NCBI GenBank assembly: GCA_016213455.1 | Contig: JACRAG010000295.1 | Coordinates: forward strand, 1-5,536 | Direction of reading: 5' to 3' | Length of the DNA: 5,536 nt | Source: Anaerolineae bacterium | Lineage (GTDB): Bacteria > Chloroflexota > Anaerolineae > Anaerolineales > Anaerolineaceae | Shown: positions 1 to 5,536 of the stretch, in pieces | How positions within the stretch are numbered: the first letter of the stretch is position 1 | Layout: each line of letters opens with the position of its first letter | Made by a program: the position numbers and the translations under genes | The notes under the pieces: generated by a model | Databases searched by the model: none | Seen by the model: only the letters and a program-made list of their open reading frames with translations | Told to the model about the DNA's origin: nothing

Positions 1-1365
1 CCGGATATAGCGCGAGCCGTCTTCCATGGCGACAGCCTGCGCCAGCACCGGATCCAGAATTTTCTTATTATGGAAAGTGGACTCGTTCTGGCAGCACCAC
101 AGGGCAATACAGGGGTGATTGACAAGCAAACGGACCATATCTCGGATTTGCGAAACCGCATCGCGCGTCACCTCGATACTCTCGATATACCCCCACTGCA
201 GGGCAAAATCCTGCCAGGCGATGATCCCGGCCCGGTCCAGGGCGGTGTAAAATTCATCCCGGTTGACATGCACGCACACCCGCACGCCGTTGATTGAAGC
301 ATTGCGTAACAGTTCGATGTCACGGGCAATCATGCTTTGATCATATTCGCCCAACCACAGTGTCGGCACAACGTTGGTTCCACGCACAAAGAACCGCTGT
401 TTGTTGAGCCACCATTCCCCGGTCTGGGGGTCCAATCGCAGCTCTCGCATACCAATTTCGATTTGATGCCGGTCAACTTCTTGACCATCCCGCTTAAGGA
501 TGACGGTGAGTGGCTCGAGATGCGGTTCGCCCATATCCCAGGTCCACCACAGTTCAGGCTCAGGCACCTGAACCACAAGCGTGTGCCGCTGCCCATCCTG
601 GGTTTGCCGGATCATTTGCTCAGCGATACCCGCCGGCGATTCCTCAGCGCCGATCCTGGCAATTACCTGGTAGTTTGCTTTGGGGCCAAAAACCTCAACT
701 TCCACAAGCACCATCGCCTGGAAGCTCGTGTCATCCTCCGGATCGGGTTCGAATCCCAAGACTAAATCTTCCGGCGCCTTTTGCGGAACCAGGGTTGTGC
801 TCGTTCGCACATGACCAACAAAGGCAGCAGGCCGTGTTTCGAGCAGCACATCATTCCATATGCCGCCGCTGTTCTGATCCTGACCGGTTTCCAAATTCCA
901 ACTGCCGGGTCGGCAATCCCAATGGCTGATCACACCCTTGATCATCCGTTTGTGATGCGGCCAGACTGTGCCAGGCTCCTCCAAAGGGTCGGTCACTTCC
1001 ACAACAATCTGATTTTCACCAATAATTACCGCTTCGGTGATATCAAAGCCAAAGGTCTGAAAATACCCCTCGTGTTGACCTACAAGGGTATCGTTGATCC
1101 ATACCTTCGCGTAATAATCCACCCCTCGAAACATAACCCACAGGCTCGTTTCGCCAGCCTGTAAACCGTCAAATACGAAACTGCGCTGGAAACGAACCCG
1201 ACCGTGAAAGTTGTTTAATCCCCGTAACTGCCAGTTCATCGGCAGTTCCATTTCGCCGGAAACTGGAAGATGATCGGTATTCTCCACCATGCCATCGAGT
1301 TTCAATAACACATTGGCGACCGGTTCAAACTTCCATGTTCCATTGAGTGAGAACGTTCTACGCAT
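1..1365 (-). CDS. Glycoside hydrolase family 2 protein, beta-mannosidase-like (3' end outside window)
   Basis: The frame is open from an ATG at 1365 to the window edge: 455 residues with no stop, so the C-terminal part is missing. The N-terminus (FSLNGTWKF) opens a GH2 sugar-binding domain; no signal peptide is seen, so the enzyme is probably cytoplasmic. GGIWNDVLLE (residues 168-177) ends the jelly-roll domain. An immunoglobulin-like domain with ELWWTWDMGEP (271-281) follows, then the TIM barrel from about residue 325 (FFVRGTNVVP). WQDFALQWGY (384-393) resembles the WQDF segment of beta-mannosidases. The NES motif in ALWCCQNES places the predicted acid/base glutamate at residue 428; the nucleophile lies beyond the window. 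An AAAGGTG ribosome site (1372-1378) precedes the start. The gene is 16 bases after the kinase gene. It would release a terminal beta-linked sugar, most likely mannose. GH2 membership is secure; exo-beta-glucosaminidase or another GH2 activity is not excluded. Confidence 0.88.
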   Translation of the reverse strand, partial: MRRTFSLNGTWKFEPVANVLLKLDGMVENTDHLPVSGEMELPMNWQLRGLNNFHGRVRFQRSFVFDGLQAGETSLWVMFRGVDYYAKVWINDTLVGQHEGYFQTFGFDITEAVIIGENQIVVEVTDPLEEPGTVWPHHKRMIKGVISHWDCRPGSWNLETGQDQNSGGIWNDVLLETRPAAFVGHVRTSTTLVPQKAPEDLVLGFEPDPEDDTSFQAMVLVEVEVFGPKANYQVIARIGAEESPAGIAEQMIRQTQDGQRHTLVVQVPEPELWWTWDMGEPHLEPLTVILKRDGQEVDRHQIEIGMRELRLDPQTGEWWLNKQRFFVRGTNVVPTLWLGEYDQSMIARDIELLRNASINGVRVCVHVNRDEFYTALDRAGIIAWQDFALQWGYIESIEVTRDAVSQIRDMVRLLVNHPCIALWCCQNESTFHNKKILDPVLAQAVAMEDGSRYIR

Positions 1366-1371
1366 TGACTG

Positions 1372-1378
1372 CACCTTT
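1372..1378 (-). promoter_or_regulatory. Ribosome binding site of the GH2 gene
   Basis: AAAGGTG on the minus strand lies 6-8 bases before the ATG at 1365, within the 16-base gap after the kinase stop codon. It supports the chosen start, which also gives the expected GH2 N-terminus (MRRTFSLNGTWKF). Confidence 0.6.
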
Positions 1379-1381
1379 CCG

Positions 1382-2374
1382 TTAATAGATTGAAGTTTCC
1401 TTTAATCGCTGTGTAATCTTAAGGTCGATCGGAATACCCGTTGATTGCAACGCCAGCAGGCAGGCGCCCAGCACCGGCGGCAGTTCTGCGCGCGTCACCT
1501 GGCTGAAAGGCAGCGCATTGCGGATGGCGGTGATCAGTGGGTCCACAAAAACCTCGCCGGCATTAAGCAGCCCACCCACCAGCGCCACCTCGCACGGCGC
1601 GTTATGCGACCCTTGCATTTCCAGTTTCCGCGCCACCGCCTGAACACATTCGGCCACATCCTGCGCAGCCTGTTGAACCAGGCCCAGCGCGCACGCATCT
1701 CCCGCCGAAGCCGCCTCGATCACCAGCGGCGCCAGGGCTGCCACGCTGGAACGAGTCATATCGGTGGCATATACGCGGTGCATGATGTCGAGGATGCCCT
1801 CAAGTTTCAACGCCTTGCGGATCTTTTCCTCCAGCAGAGTGGTGGGAATGCGTCCATCATACGACATGACCGCGGCGCGCAGCGCCTGCACGCCCAGCCA
1901 GTAGCTGGAGCCTTCGTCTCCCATCAAATGGCCCCATCCACCGGCCCGCCAATCCGCGCCATCGGATCTTCGCCCGTAGCACGAAGAACCGGTGCCGGTG
2001 ATCTGCACAATTCCGGGCCGGCCTGAAAGTCCGCCCGCCAGCGCGATGCGGCAGTCATGGTCCACACCAATCGCTTCGAGTGGGGCAAGCTTCAATTCGC
2101 CGGCAATCTGCGCAATCACCGCGCGATCCTTCTCGGAAACCACCCCAGCCATGCCCAGGAAAGCCGCTTCAAAGGGCGTTTCGTCCAATCCGGCTTGCTT
2201 TCGCGCAGCGTTGACCGCCGTTGCAATGCTGGCTTGCGCCACGGAAATGCCCACATCATCATAATTGGAGGGACCGCCCAGCCCGTAAGCCAGCACATTC
2301 CCATGCCGGTCCACGATGGTCGCGTTTGTCTTGGTTCCGCCGCCGTCGATGCCGAGGAAAACATTAGCGGGCAT
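1382..2374 (-). CDS. BadF/BadG/BcrA/BcrD-type sugar kinase (N-acetylglucosamine kinase-like)
   Basis: This 330-residue protein has the length and motifs of the NAGK-like branch of the BadF/BadG ATPase family, within the actin/hexokinase superfamily. The first phosphate motif is GIDGGGTKT (residues 8-16) directly after the start. GVDHDCRIALAGG (103-115) contains the likely catalytic aspartate, by position D107. The second phosphate motif ITGTGSS is at 125-131, GGWGHLMGDEGSSYWLG at 145-161 is a strong family signature, and ALVGGLLNAG (264-273) begins the adenosine-binding region. It would use ATP to phosphorylate a free hexose or N-acetylhexosamine in the cytoplasm. The start overlaps the end of the upstream isomerase gene by 11 bases and has only a weak ribosome site, which suggests translational coupling. 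Family members differ in substrate (GlcNAc, glucosamine, others). The neighbouring mannose-6-phosphate isomerases suggest mannose, but that is inference. Confidence 0.88.
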   Translation of the reverse strand: MPANVFLGIDGGGTKTNATIVDRHGNVLAYGLGGPSNYDDVGISVAQASIATAVNAARKQAGLDETPFEAAFLGMAGVVSEKDRAVIAQIAGELKLAPLEAIGVDHDCRIALAGGLSGRPGIVQITGTGSSCYGRRSDGADWRAGGWGHLMGDEGSSYWLGVQALRAAVMSYDGRIPTTLLEEKIRKALKLEGILDIMHRVYATDMTRSSVAALAPLVIEAASAGDACALGLVQQAAQDVAECVQAVARKLEMQGSHNAPCEVALVGGLLNAGEVFVDPLITAIRNALPFSQVTRAELPPVLGACLLALQSTGIPIDLKITQRLKETSIY

Positions 2375-4190
2375 CTGGCACCGATCCGGGTTCCCAGGTT
2401 TCTCTGGGCTTGACGAACGTTTTCACCACCTTGATCAGCGAGCCGTCCTCGCTGATCAGGCGGTAGCGCCCTGCGGCTGCGGGGATGACAAATGTTTCGG
2501 CATAATTGAAGCGGGTCTGCGTGCCGTCAGCGGTCTCCACCAGCACCGTTTTGCCTTCCACCAGGCTCAACACATGGCAGGAACCGTCCAATCCGCCCGT
2601 CTCCACCGCCACCGCACCGGAAAATTCCAGCCGGTGCACATCATAGAAATGATGCGGGTGGGTCGGCAGGTGCAGGATGCAGTAATCCGCGCCCTGTTCC
2701 AGCAGGGTAGGATGCGAGACAAACTCCTTGTGGATGCGTTCACCGCGCCGGTCGAAATACAGGTTCTGGAAAGCGCGCTCAATATTCAAAGAGCGCGGTT
2801 TGCCGTCCAGATCCAGGCGCAGCCAATCGTACATTTTGAAGGTAAAAATGTAAGGGGTGGCAGAGATCTCCAGCACCAGGTTGCCGATGCCCGCACCGTG
2901 AATGGTGCCGTTGGGGATGAGCAGCAGGTCGTGCTTCTCCACTTCCACGGCGTTGACAAAGCGCTCAATTTCCACCGGTTTGGCAGTCTGGGCTGACTCG
3001 AGCAGCACAGACTTGAACTCCTGGGGCACGATATTCTCTTGAAAGCCCAGGTAAACCCGCGCGCCGGGCACGCAGTCGAGGATGTAGTAGCACTCGTCCT
3101 GGGTAAAGGTCTCGCCAAAATTGCGGCGGATATACTCCGGGCGCGGGTGGCATTGCACGGACAGGTTGCCGCCATCCACGGTGTCCAGAAAATCATAGCG
3201 GATGGGGAACTCGTACTGGAAGTTGGGCGCGCACTGCCCCAACACGGCGTGGTGATCCTGGTACATCAGCATGTCAAAGGAGACTTCCAGCAGCGCGCCA
3301 TCGCTGGCGAAAAGCAAGCCGTTTTCCGGTGAGATCAGCTCAAACGACCAGGCGTAATTCGGCACTTCCTGCGCCAACTGCGGCATCTGGCTCTTGATCC
3401 ACTGCCCACCCCACGGACCAGGCTCGAACCACGGGCGGGCGCGGAACACGCTGCGCGTCAGCTGCTCCAGCCCCTGGCGCAGCGCCTCTCCCGGCATAAT
3501 CGCCGGTTCATCCGCGCGCTGCTCGTCCACCATCCAGTCGATGGCGGGCAGCAGTGCGGCTTTGTGGCGGTTGGCAACCACCCAGTCGATGAAATAGCTG
3601 CGTTTGTAGGCCGGCTTGGGCGGCAAAGCCTCATCCAGGCCCAGGTTTGCCACCGAAAGGGAGCGCGCGCGGAACTGGATTTCATTCTTGGGCACGTCCA
3701 CATAAATCAACGCGCCCTTCCAGCCTGCCAGGGCTGCCCCGCACCCGTACAGCACATTGATCGCATCCGGCGCAGGCAGCAGGTCCGCCAGGCGCTCCGG
3801 GTCGAAGAAATCCGCCAGCCCGCCCGGGTAGCGATAGCCAAAAAGCGGGTCATCGCCGCCCAGATAGGGCGCAATCAACGCCTCAATTTGCTCGCCGGGC
3901 AGCATGGCATCTTTCACATTGCTGAAGACCACCGCCTGGCCATACGAACCGAGGGCTGCCTTCAACTGCGCCGCGAAATGCTCCCACAACACGCCGGGGT
4001 AACCGTCGATGACGACGGTGCCGGCTTGCGCCACCGTCTCTGCCAGGGCGGCAAAACCCACCCGGATGGCGCCTGACGGCAGCGGGTGCGCCGGGTAAAT
4101 GTCATAAGCGCCGGGTGCGGTGGGGGCATGGCTGACCGGCATCAGGTATTGGGATGTTTTACGCCAGGCTGGCGGGGTGATCCTTGTCAT
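2364..4190 (-). CDS. manA: Class I mannose-6-phosphate isomerase with kinase-like N-terminal region
   Basis: The 608-residue product is far longer than a simple bacterial ManA (roughly 320-390 residues). The isomerase portion starts near PWGGQWIK (residues 259-266). It carries LSVQCHP (343-349; zinc ligands Q346 and H348), DECYYIL (365-371; E366) and PNGTIHGAG (426-434; H431), so all four metal ligands of type I phosphomannose isomerase are present. KMYDWLR (452-458) matches the family's RLYDYDR region. It would interconvert mannose 6-phosphate and fructose 6-phosphate. Residues about 55-255 resemble a uridine kinase/phosphoribulokinase fold: VVIDGYPG sits at the P-loop position but lacks the GKT/GKS, and a region like INVLYGCGA...ALIYVDVP fits the later core strands. 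This part is probably not an active kinase. The start is well supported: GGAGG at 4198-4202 lies 7 bases upstream, and the ATG overlaps the preceding stop as ATGA. The end overlaps the kinase gene by 11 bases. Confidence 0.88.
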   Translation of the reverse strand: MTRITPPAWRKTSQYLMPVSHAPTAPGAYDIYPAHPLPSGAIRVGFAALAETVAQAGTVVIDGYPGVLWEHFAAQLKAALGSYGQAVVFSNVKDAMLPGEQIEALIAPYLGGDDPLFGYRYPGGLADFFDPERLADLLPAPDAINVLYGCGAALAGWKGALIYVDVPKNEIQFRARSLSVANLGLDEALPPKPAYKRSYFIDWVVANRHKAALLPAIDWMVDEQRADEPAIMPGEALRQGLEQLTRSVFRARPWFEPGPWGGQWIKSQMPQLAQEVPNYAWSFELISPENGLLFASDGALLEVSFDMLMYQDHHAVLGQCAPNFQYEFPIRYDFLDTVDGGNLSVQCHPRPEYIRRNFGETFTQDECYYILDCVPGARVYLGFQENIVPQEFKSVLLESAQTAKPVEIERFVNAVEVEKHDLLLIPNGTIHGAGIGNLVLEISATPYIFTFKMYDWLRLDLDGKPRSLNIERAFQNLYFDRRGERIHKEFVSHPTLLEQGADYCILHLPTHPHHFYDVHRLEFSGAVAVETGGLDGSCHVLSLVEGKTVLVETADGTQTRFNYAETFVIPAAAGRYRLISEDGSLIKVVKTFVKPRETWEPGSVPDAR

Positions 4191-4588
4191 TCGCCCGCCT
4201 CCGGACGGTTGAAATCGTCGGCGTAGCGGGTGATATCGGCCTGCTGCCAGTTGCCAAAAGCCACCTCCAGCACGCGAACGCTGTGCCCCAGGTCCGGCTG
4301 GGCCGCCAGGCGGTGCTTTGCGTTGGCTGGAATCCAGATTTCCGCCCCAACCTCGGGATGGTAGGTCGTCTCGTCCACTTCAATCACCGCGCCCGGGTCC
4401 ATCACAATCCACAATTCGGCGCGCCCGGTGTGCGACTGTAAACTGAGGCGCTTGCCCGATTCCACTTCCATCAGGCTGACGGTGACATCCTGGTTAAAGG
4501 CGTATTGTCGAAAGGAACCCCAGGGTCGAACCACCAGATCTACGTTGGGTTTCTCTGCGGGGATGGGTTTGGTCACATAATTATTCAT
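4187..4588 (-). CDS. Single-domain cupin, type II mannose-6-phosphate isomerase C-terminal family
   Basis: This 133-residue protein matches the cupin domain that forms the C-terminal part of bifunctional ManC/AlgA enzymes, here without the GDP-mannose pyrophosphorylase half. RPWGSF (residues 21-26) is the characteristic opening. GKRLSLQSHTGRAELW (45-60) holds the first metal motif (Q51, H53, E58) and the conserved R56, and IPANAKHRL (86-94) supplies the last histidine, H92. The usual family motif has extra histidines (QxHHHRAEHW), and here two of them are T54 and G55. As a stand-alone cupin it could be a mannose-6-phosphate isomerase, or an accessory partner of the class I enzyme whose gene it overlaps by four bases (ATGA). 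A weak ribosome site (GAGTGA) overlaps the stop region of the upstream isomerase gene, 11 bases away. The family assignment is firm; the exact substrate is not. Confidence 0.85.
   Translation of the reverse strand: MNNYVTKPIPAEKPNVDLVVRPWGSFRQYAFNQDVTVSLMEVESGKRLSLQSHTGRAELWIVMDPGAVIEVDETTYHPEVGAEIWIPANAKHRLAAQPDLGHSVRVLEVAFGNWQQADITRYADDFNRPEAGE
4198..4202 (-). promoter_or_regulatory. Ribosome binding site of the class I mannose-6-phosphate isomerase gene
   Basis: A consensus GGAGG on the minus strand lies inside the last codons of the cupin gene, 7 bases upstream of the ATG at 4190. It decides the start of the 608-residue protein. It also means this gene can recruit ribosomes itself despite the ATGA overlap with the preceding gene. 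Confidence 0.7.
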
Positions 4589-4599
4589 ATCGGATCACT

Positions 4600-5172
4600 C
4601 TATTTCCAAAAATCTTCCCGGTTGATCACCACCGGCTTGCCATTTTCTTCGACGATCAAGTGGCGAAAACCATTCACTTTGACGAATTCATAATCATGCC
4701 CGGCTTGCGACGACAGCACGCCCCAGTAGGTCAGCGGCTCCGTCCCGGTGTTAATGGTCTGGTGGGTCGTGTACCCCGGCACATAAATGACCCTGTCCGG
4801 TGTCATTTCCACCACTTCGTAGCTGCCATCGCTCTCATGCTCCAACAGCATCAGTCCCTGCCCCTGCAGGCAGATGTACACTTCGGCAGCCGGTCGAAAA
4901 GCGTGAATATGTCCGCGCGTATGAAAATATTCTTTCCCGATTTTGCCCGGCATCAATAAGCCCAGCCCGTAGTGCAACTGACCTTCACCGTTGGCTGACT
5001 CAACACTCGCGACCCGGTAAACCATCACATCTCCGGCAGAAAGCGCGGCGTCAAACGCAGCCTGGTCGACGAACGAATCCCGCAACCCGGACAGCCAACG
5101 CTCGTTGGAAACAACACCTTCGATCGATGCATCCGATGAAAGGTAACGTAATTCAGATGGAGGAAGGGGCAT
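4600..5172 (-). CDS. pgiA: Cupin-type glucose-6-phosphate isomerase (cPGI)
   Basis: The 190-residue protein has the size and motifs of the metal-dependent, cupin-type phosphoglucose isomerases known first from Euryarchaeota such as Pyrococcus furiosus; it is unrelated in fold to classical PGI. Residues 79-97 carry the family signature GKEYFHTRGHIH followed by AEVYICLQGQG. The predicted metal ligands are H88, H90, E97 and H137, a spacing that closely matches the archaeal enzyme as I remember it. HYGLG (67-71) and YVPGYTTH (130-137) are also typical. It would interconvert glucose 6-phosphate and fructose 6-phosphate in the cytoplasm. It is the first gene after the operon promoter, about 49 bases from the predicted transcription start, with GGAG at 5178-5181 placed 5 bases before the ATG. 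Its place upstream of two mannose-6-phosphate isomerase-type genes supports a hexose-phosphate interconversion role. Confidence 0.9.
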   Translation of the reverse strand: MPLPPSELRYLSSDASIEGVVSNERWLSGLRDSFVDQAAFDAALSAGDVMVYRVASVESANGEGQLHYGLGLLMPGKIGKEYFHTRGHIHAFRPAAEVYICLQGQGLMLLEHESDGSYEVVEMTPDRVIYVPGYTTHQTINTGTEPLTYWGVLSSQAGHDYEFVKVNGFRHLIVEENGKPVVINREDFWK

Positions 5173-5176
5173 CAGA

Positions 5177-5181
5177 ACTCC
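5177..5181 (-). promoter_or_regulatory. Ribosome binding site of the cPGI gene
   Basis: On the minus strand GGAGT lies at this position, and its GGAG core sits 5 bases before the ATG at 5172. It stands out in an otherwise AT-rich leader and supports this ATG as the first start of the operon. Confidence 0.65.
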
Positions 5182-5194
5182 AAAAATATTAAAT

Positions 5195-5226
5195 TGGTAA
5201 AAATGATGGATAAAAATGGATAAATT
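5195..5226. repeat. Three phased TGG-A/T-rich direct repeats, candidate DeoR operator
   Basis: On the plus strand the units are TGGTAAAAATGA (5195-5206), TGGATAAAAA (5207-5216) and TGGATAAATT (5217-5226). They begin 12 and 10 bases apart, about one helical turn each. They cover the predicted transcription start and early leader of the minus-strand operon, just downstream of its -10 box. DeoR-family repressors often bind several direct repeats near their target promoters, so these are a reasonable operator for the divergent regulator. The region is very AT-rich, so chance repetition is possible. Confidence 0.45.
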
Positions 5227-5227
5227 T

Positions 5228-5255
5228 ATGATACAGTAAATCTAACAAAAGTCAA
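5228..5255 (-). promoter_or_regulatory. Predicted sigma70-type promoter of the isomerase-kinase-glycosidase operon
   Basis: On the minus strand TTGACT (5250-5255) and TATCAT (5228-5233) each match the sigma70 consensus at five of six bases and are separated by 16 bases. Upstream of the -35 box, A-rich tracts between about 5268 and 5283 could act as an UP-like element. Transcription would start near 5221, leaving a leader of about 49 bases before the cPGI start codon. No competing promoter is evident between the five genes. This is a sequence-pattern prediction. Confidence 0.6.
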
Positions 5256-5321
5256 TACGTTTATATCAATTTTTTTCTTTTTATAACACATCGTAACGCT
5301 ATTCGGATCTGGTTTGTCACC

Positions 5322-5353
5322 TTTACACACAAAATCAGCAGCTCACATATAAT
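5322..5353 (+). promoter_or_regulatory. Possible promoter of the divergent DeoR-family regulator gene
   Basis: A perfect TATAAT (5348-5353) lies 24 bases before the regulator start codon. The best nearby -35 candidate is TTTACA (5322-5327), 20 bases upstream of the -10, which is longer than the preferred 16-18. TTGTCA (5314-5319) is too distant. The promoter would therefore be weak or activator-assisted, and its transcript would have a very short leader. Confidence 0.4.
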
Positions 5354-5377
5354 TGGGCGGAAGGATATGAGCGCAGC

Positions 5378-5536
5378 ATGAAAAGAAACGCATCCGGTGT
5401 TAAACTGCTGACAGAACAGCGCCGCAACAAGATCGTGGACAAGATCCAATCCCTGGGCCTGGTCGCGATTGACGAGTTGGTCGCCGAGTTGGGGGTTTCA
5501 CAAATGACCATCTGGCGCGACCTGATCGCTCTGGAG
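5378..5536 (+). CDS. DeoR-family transcriptional regulator, N-terminal part (3' end outside window)
   Basis: The frame is open from an ATG at 5378 to the right edge, giving 53 residues. The segment EQRRNKIVDKIQSLG (residues 13-27), then AIDELVAELGVS (30-41) and QMTIWRDLIALE (42-53), is the classic DeoR winged helix-turn-helix, normally ending in SxMTIRRDLxxLE; here the first arginine is tryptophan W46. The effector-binding domain, which in this family usually senses a phosphorylated sugar, is outside the window. No in-frame ATG, GTG or TTG occurs upstream before a stop at 5294-5296, which supports this start. The nearest purine-rich ribosome site, GGAAGGA at 5359-5365 (on the plus strand), is 12 bases away, a rather long spacing. 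Divergent position beside a sugar operon suggests that it represses that operon, and perhaps itself, until a sugar phosphate accumulates. Confidence 0.85.
   Translation, partial: MKRNASGVKLLTEQRRNKIVDKIQSLGLVAIDELVAELGVSQMTIWRDLIALE

Noticed and set aside
337..929. Overlapping plus-strand open frames of 142 and 139 residues
   Set aside because: Both are antisense to the continuous 455-codon GH2 frame, which has clear domain motifs and reaches the window edge.
1445..2026. 193-residue plus-strand open frame
   Set aside because: It is antisense to the BadF/NAGK-type kinase. Its Arg/His/Gln-rich composition is typical of a shadow translation.
2316..2996. 226-residue plus-strand open frame
   Set aside because: It is antisense across the kinase-isomerase junction, both of which are well supported on the minus strand; no family features are seen.
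3564..4076. 170-residue plus-strand open frame
   Set aside because: It lies antisense inside the mannose-6-phosphate isomerase gene, whose motifs and packing are convincing. It has no recognisable domain and fits the spurious frames common opposite GC-rich genes.
5268..5283. T-rich tract on the plus strand as a terminator
   Set aside because: No GC-rich hairpin precedes it and no plus-strand gene ends nearby. It is better explained as A-tract DNA upstream of the minus-strand promoter.
5261..5449. 62-residue minus-strand open frame in the control region
   Set aside because: It runs antisense into the DeoR helix-turn-helix coding sequence, covers the A-rich region upstream of the operon promoter, and resembles no known family.

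Overview
The window is moderately GC-rich bacterial DNA. It holds five tightly packed minus-strand genes, a 205-base AT-rich control region, and the start of a divergent plus-strand regulator gene. The layout and products are those of a sugar-catabolism locus under a local DeoR-type repressor. No rRNA, tRNA, CRISPR array, insertion sequence or terminator is visible, and no gene-free stretch exceeds 300 bases. Taxonomy cannot be fixed from the sequence. The cupin-type glucose-6-phosphate isomerase, the long kinase-like/PMI protein and the base composition would suit a Chloroflexota (Anaerolineae-like) or related anaerobe, but this is a weak guess.

In transcription order (right to left), the operon starts at a good sigma70-like promoter (-35 at 5250-5255, -10 at 5228-5233). 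It encodes a cupin-type glucose-6-phosphate isomerase (4600-5172), a small single-domain cupin like the C-terminal half of type II mannose-6-phosphate isomerases (4187-4588), and a 608-residue class I mannose-6-phosphate isomerase with an extra kinase-like N-terminal region (2364-4190). These are followed by a BadF/NAGK-type sugar kinase (1382-2374) and a GH2 beta-mannosidase-like glycosidase that runs off the left edge (1-1365). The genes are 11 bases apart, overlapping by 4 bases, overlapping by 11 bases, and 16 bases apart, so co-transcription and partial translational coupling are expected.

Read as a pathway, the cytoplasmic GH2 enzyme would release a hexose (most likely mannose) from an imported oligosaccharide, and the kinase would make the 6-phosphate. 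The mannose-6-phosphate isomerase(s) would convert it to fructose 6-phosphate, and the cupin enzyme would equilibrate that with glucose 6-phosphate. A transporter is not seen and may lie outside the window.

To the right, a DeoR-family repressor gene begins at 5378 on the plus strand and is cut by the window edge after its helix-turn-helix. Three phased TGG-A/T-rich repeats (5195-5226), at and just downstream of the predicted operon transcription start, are a plausible operator for it.
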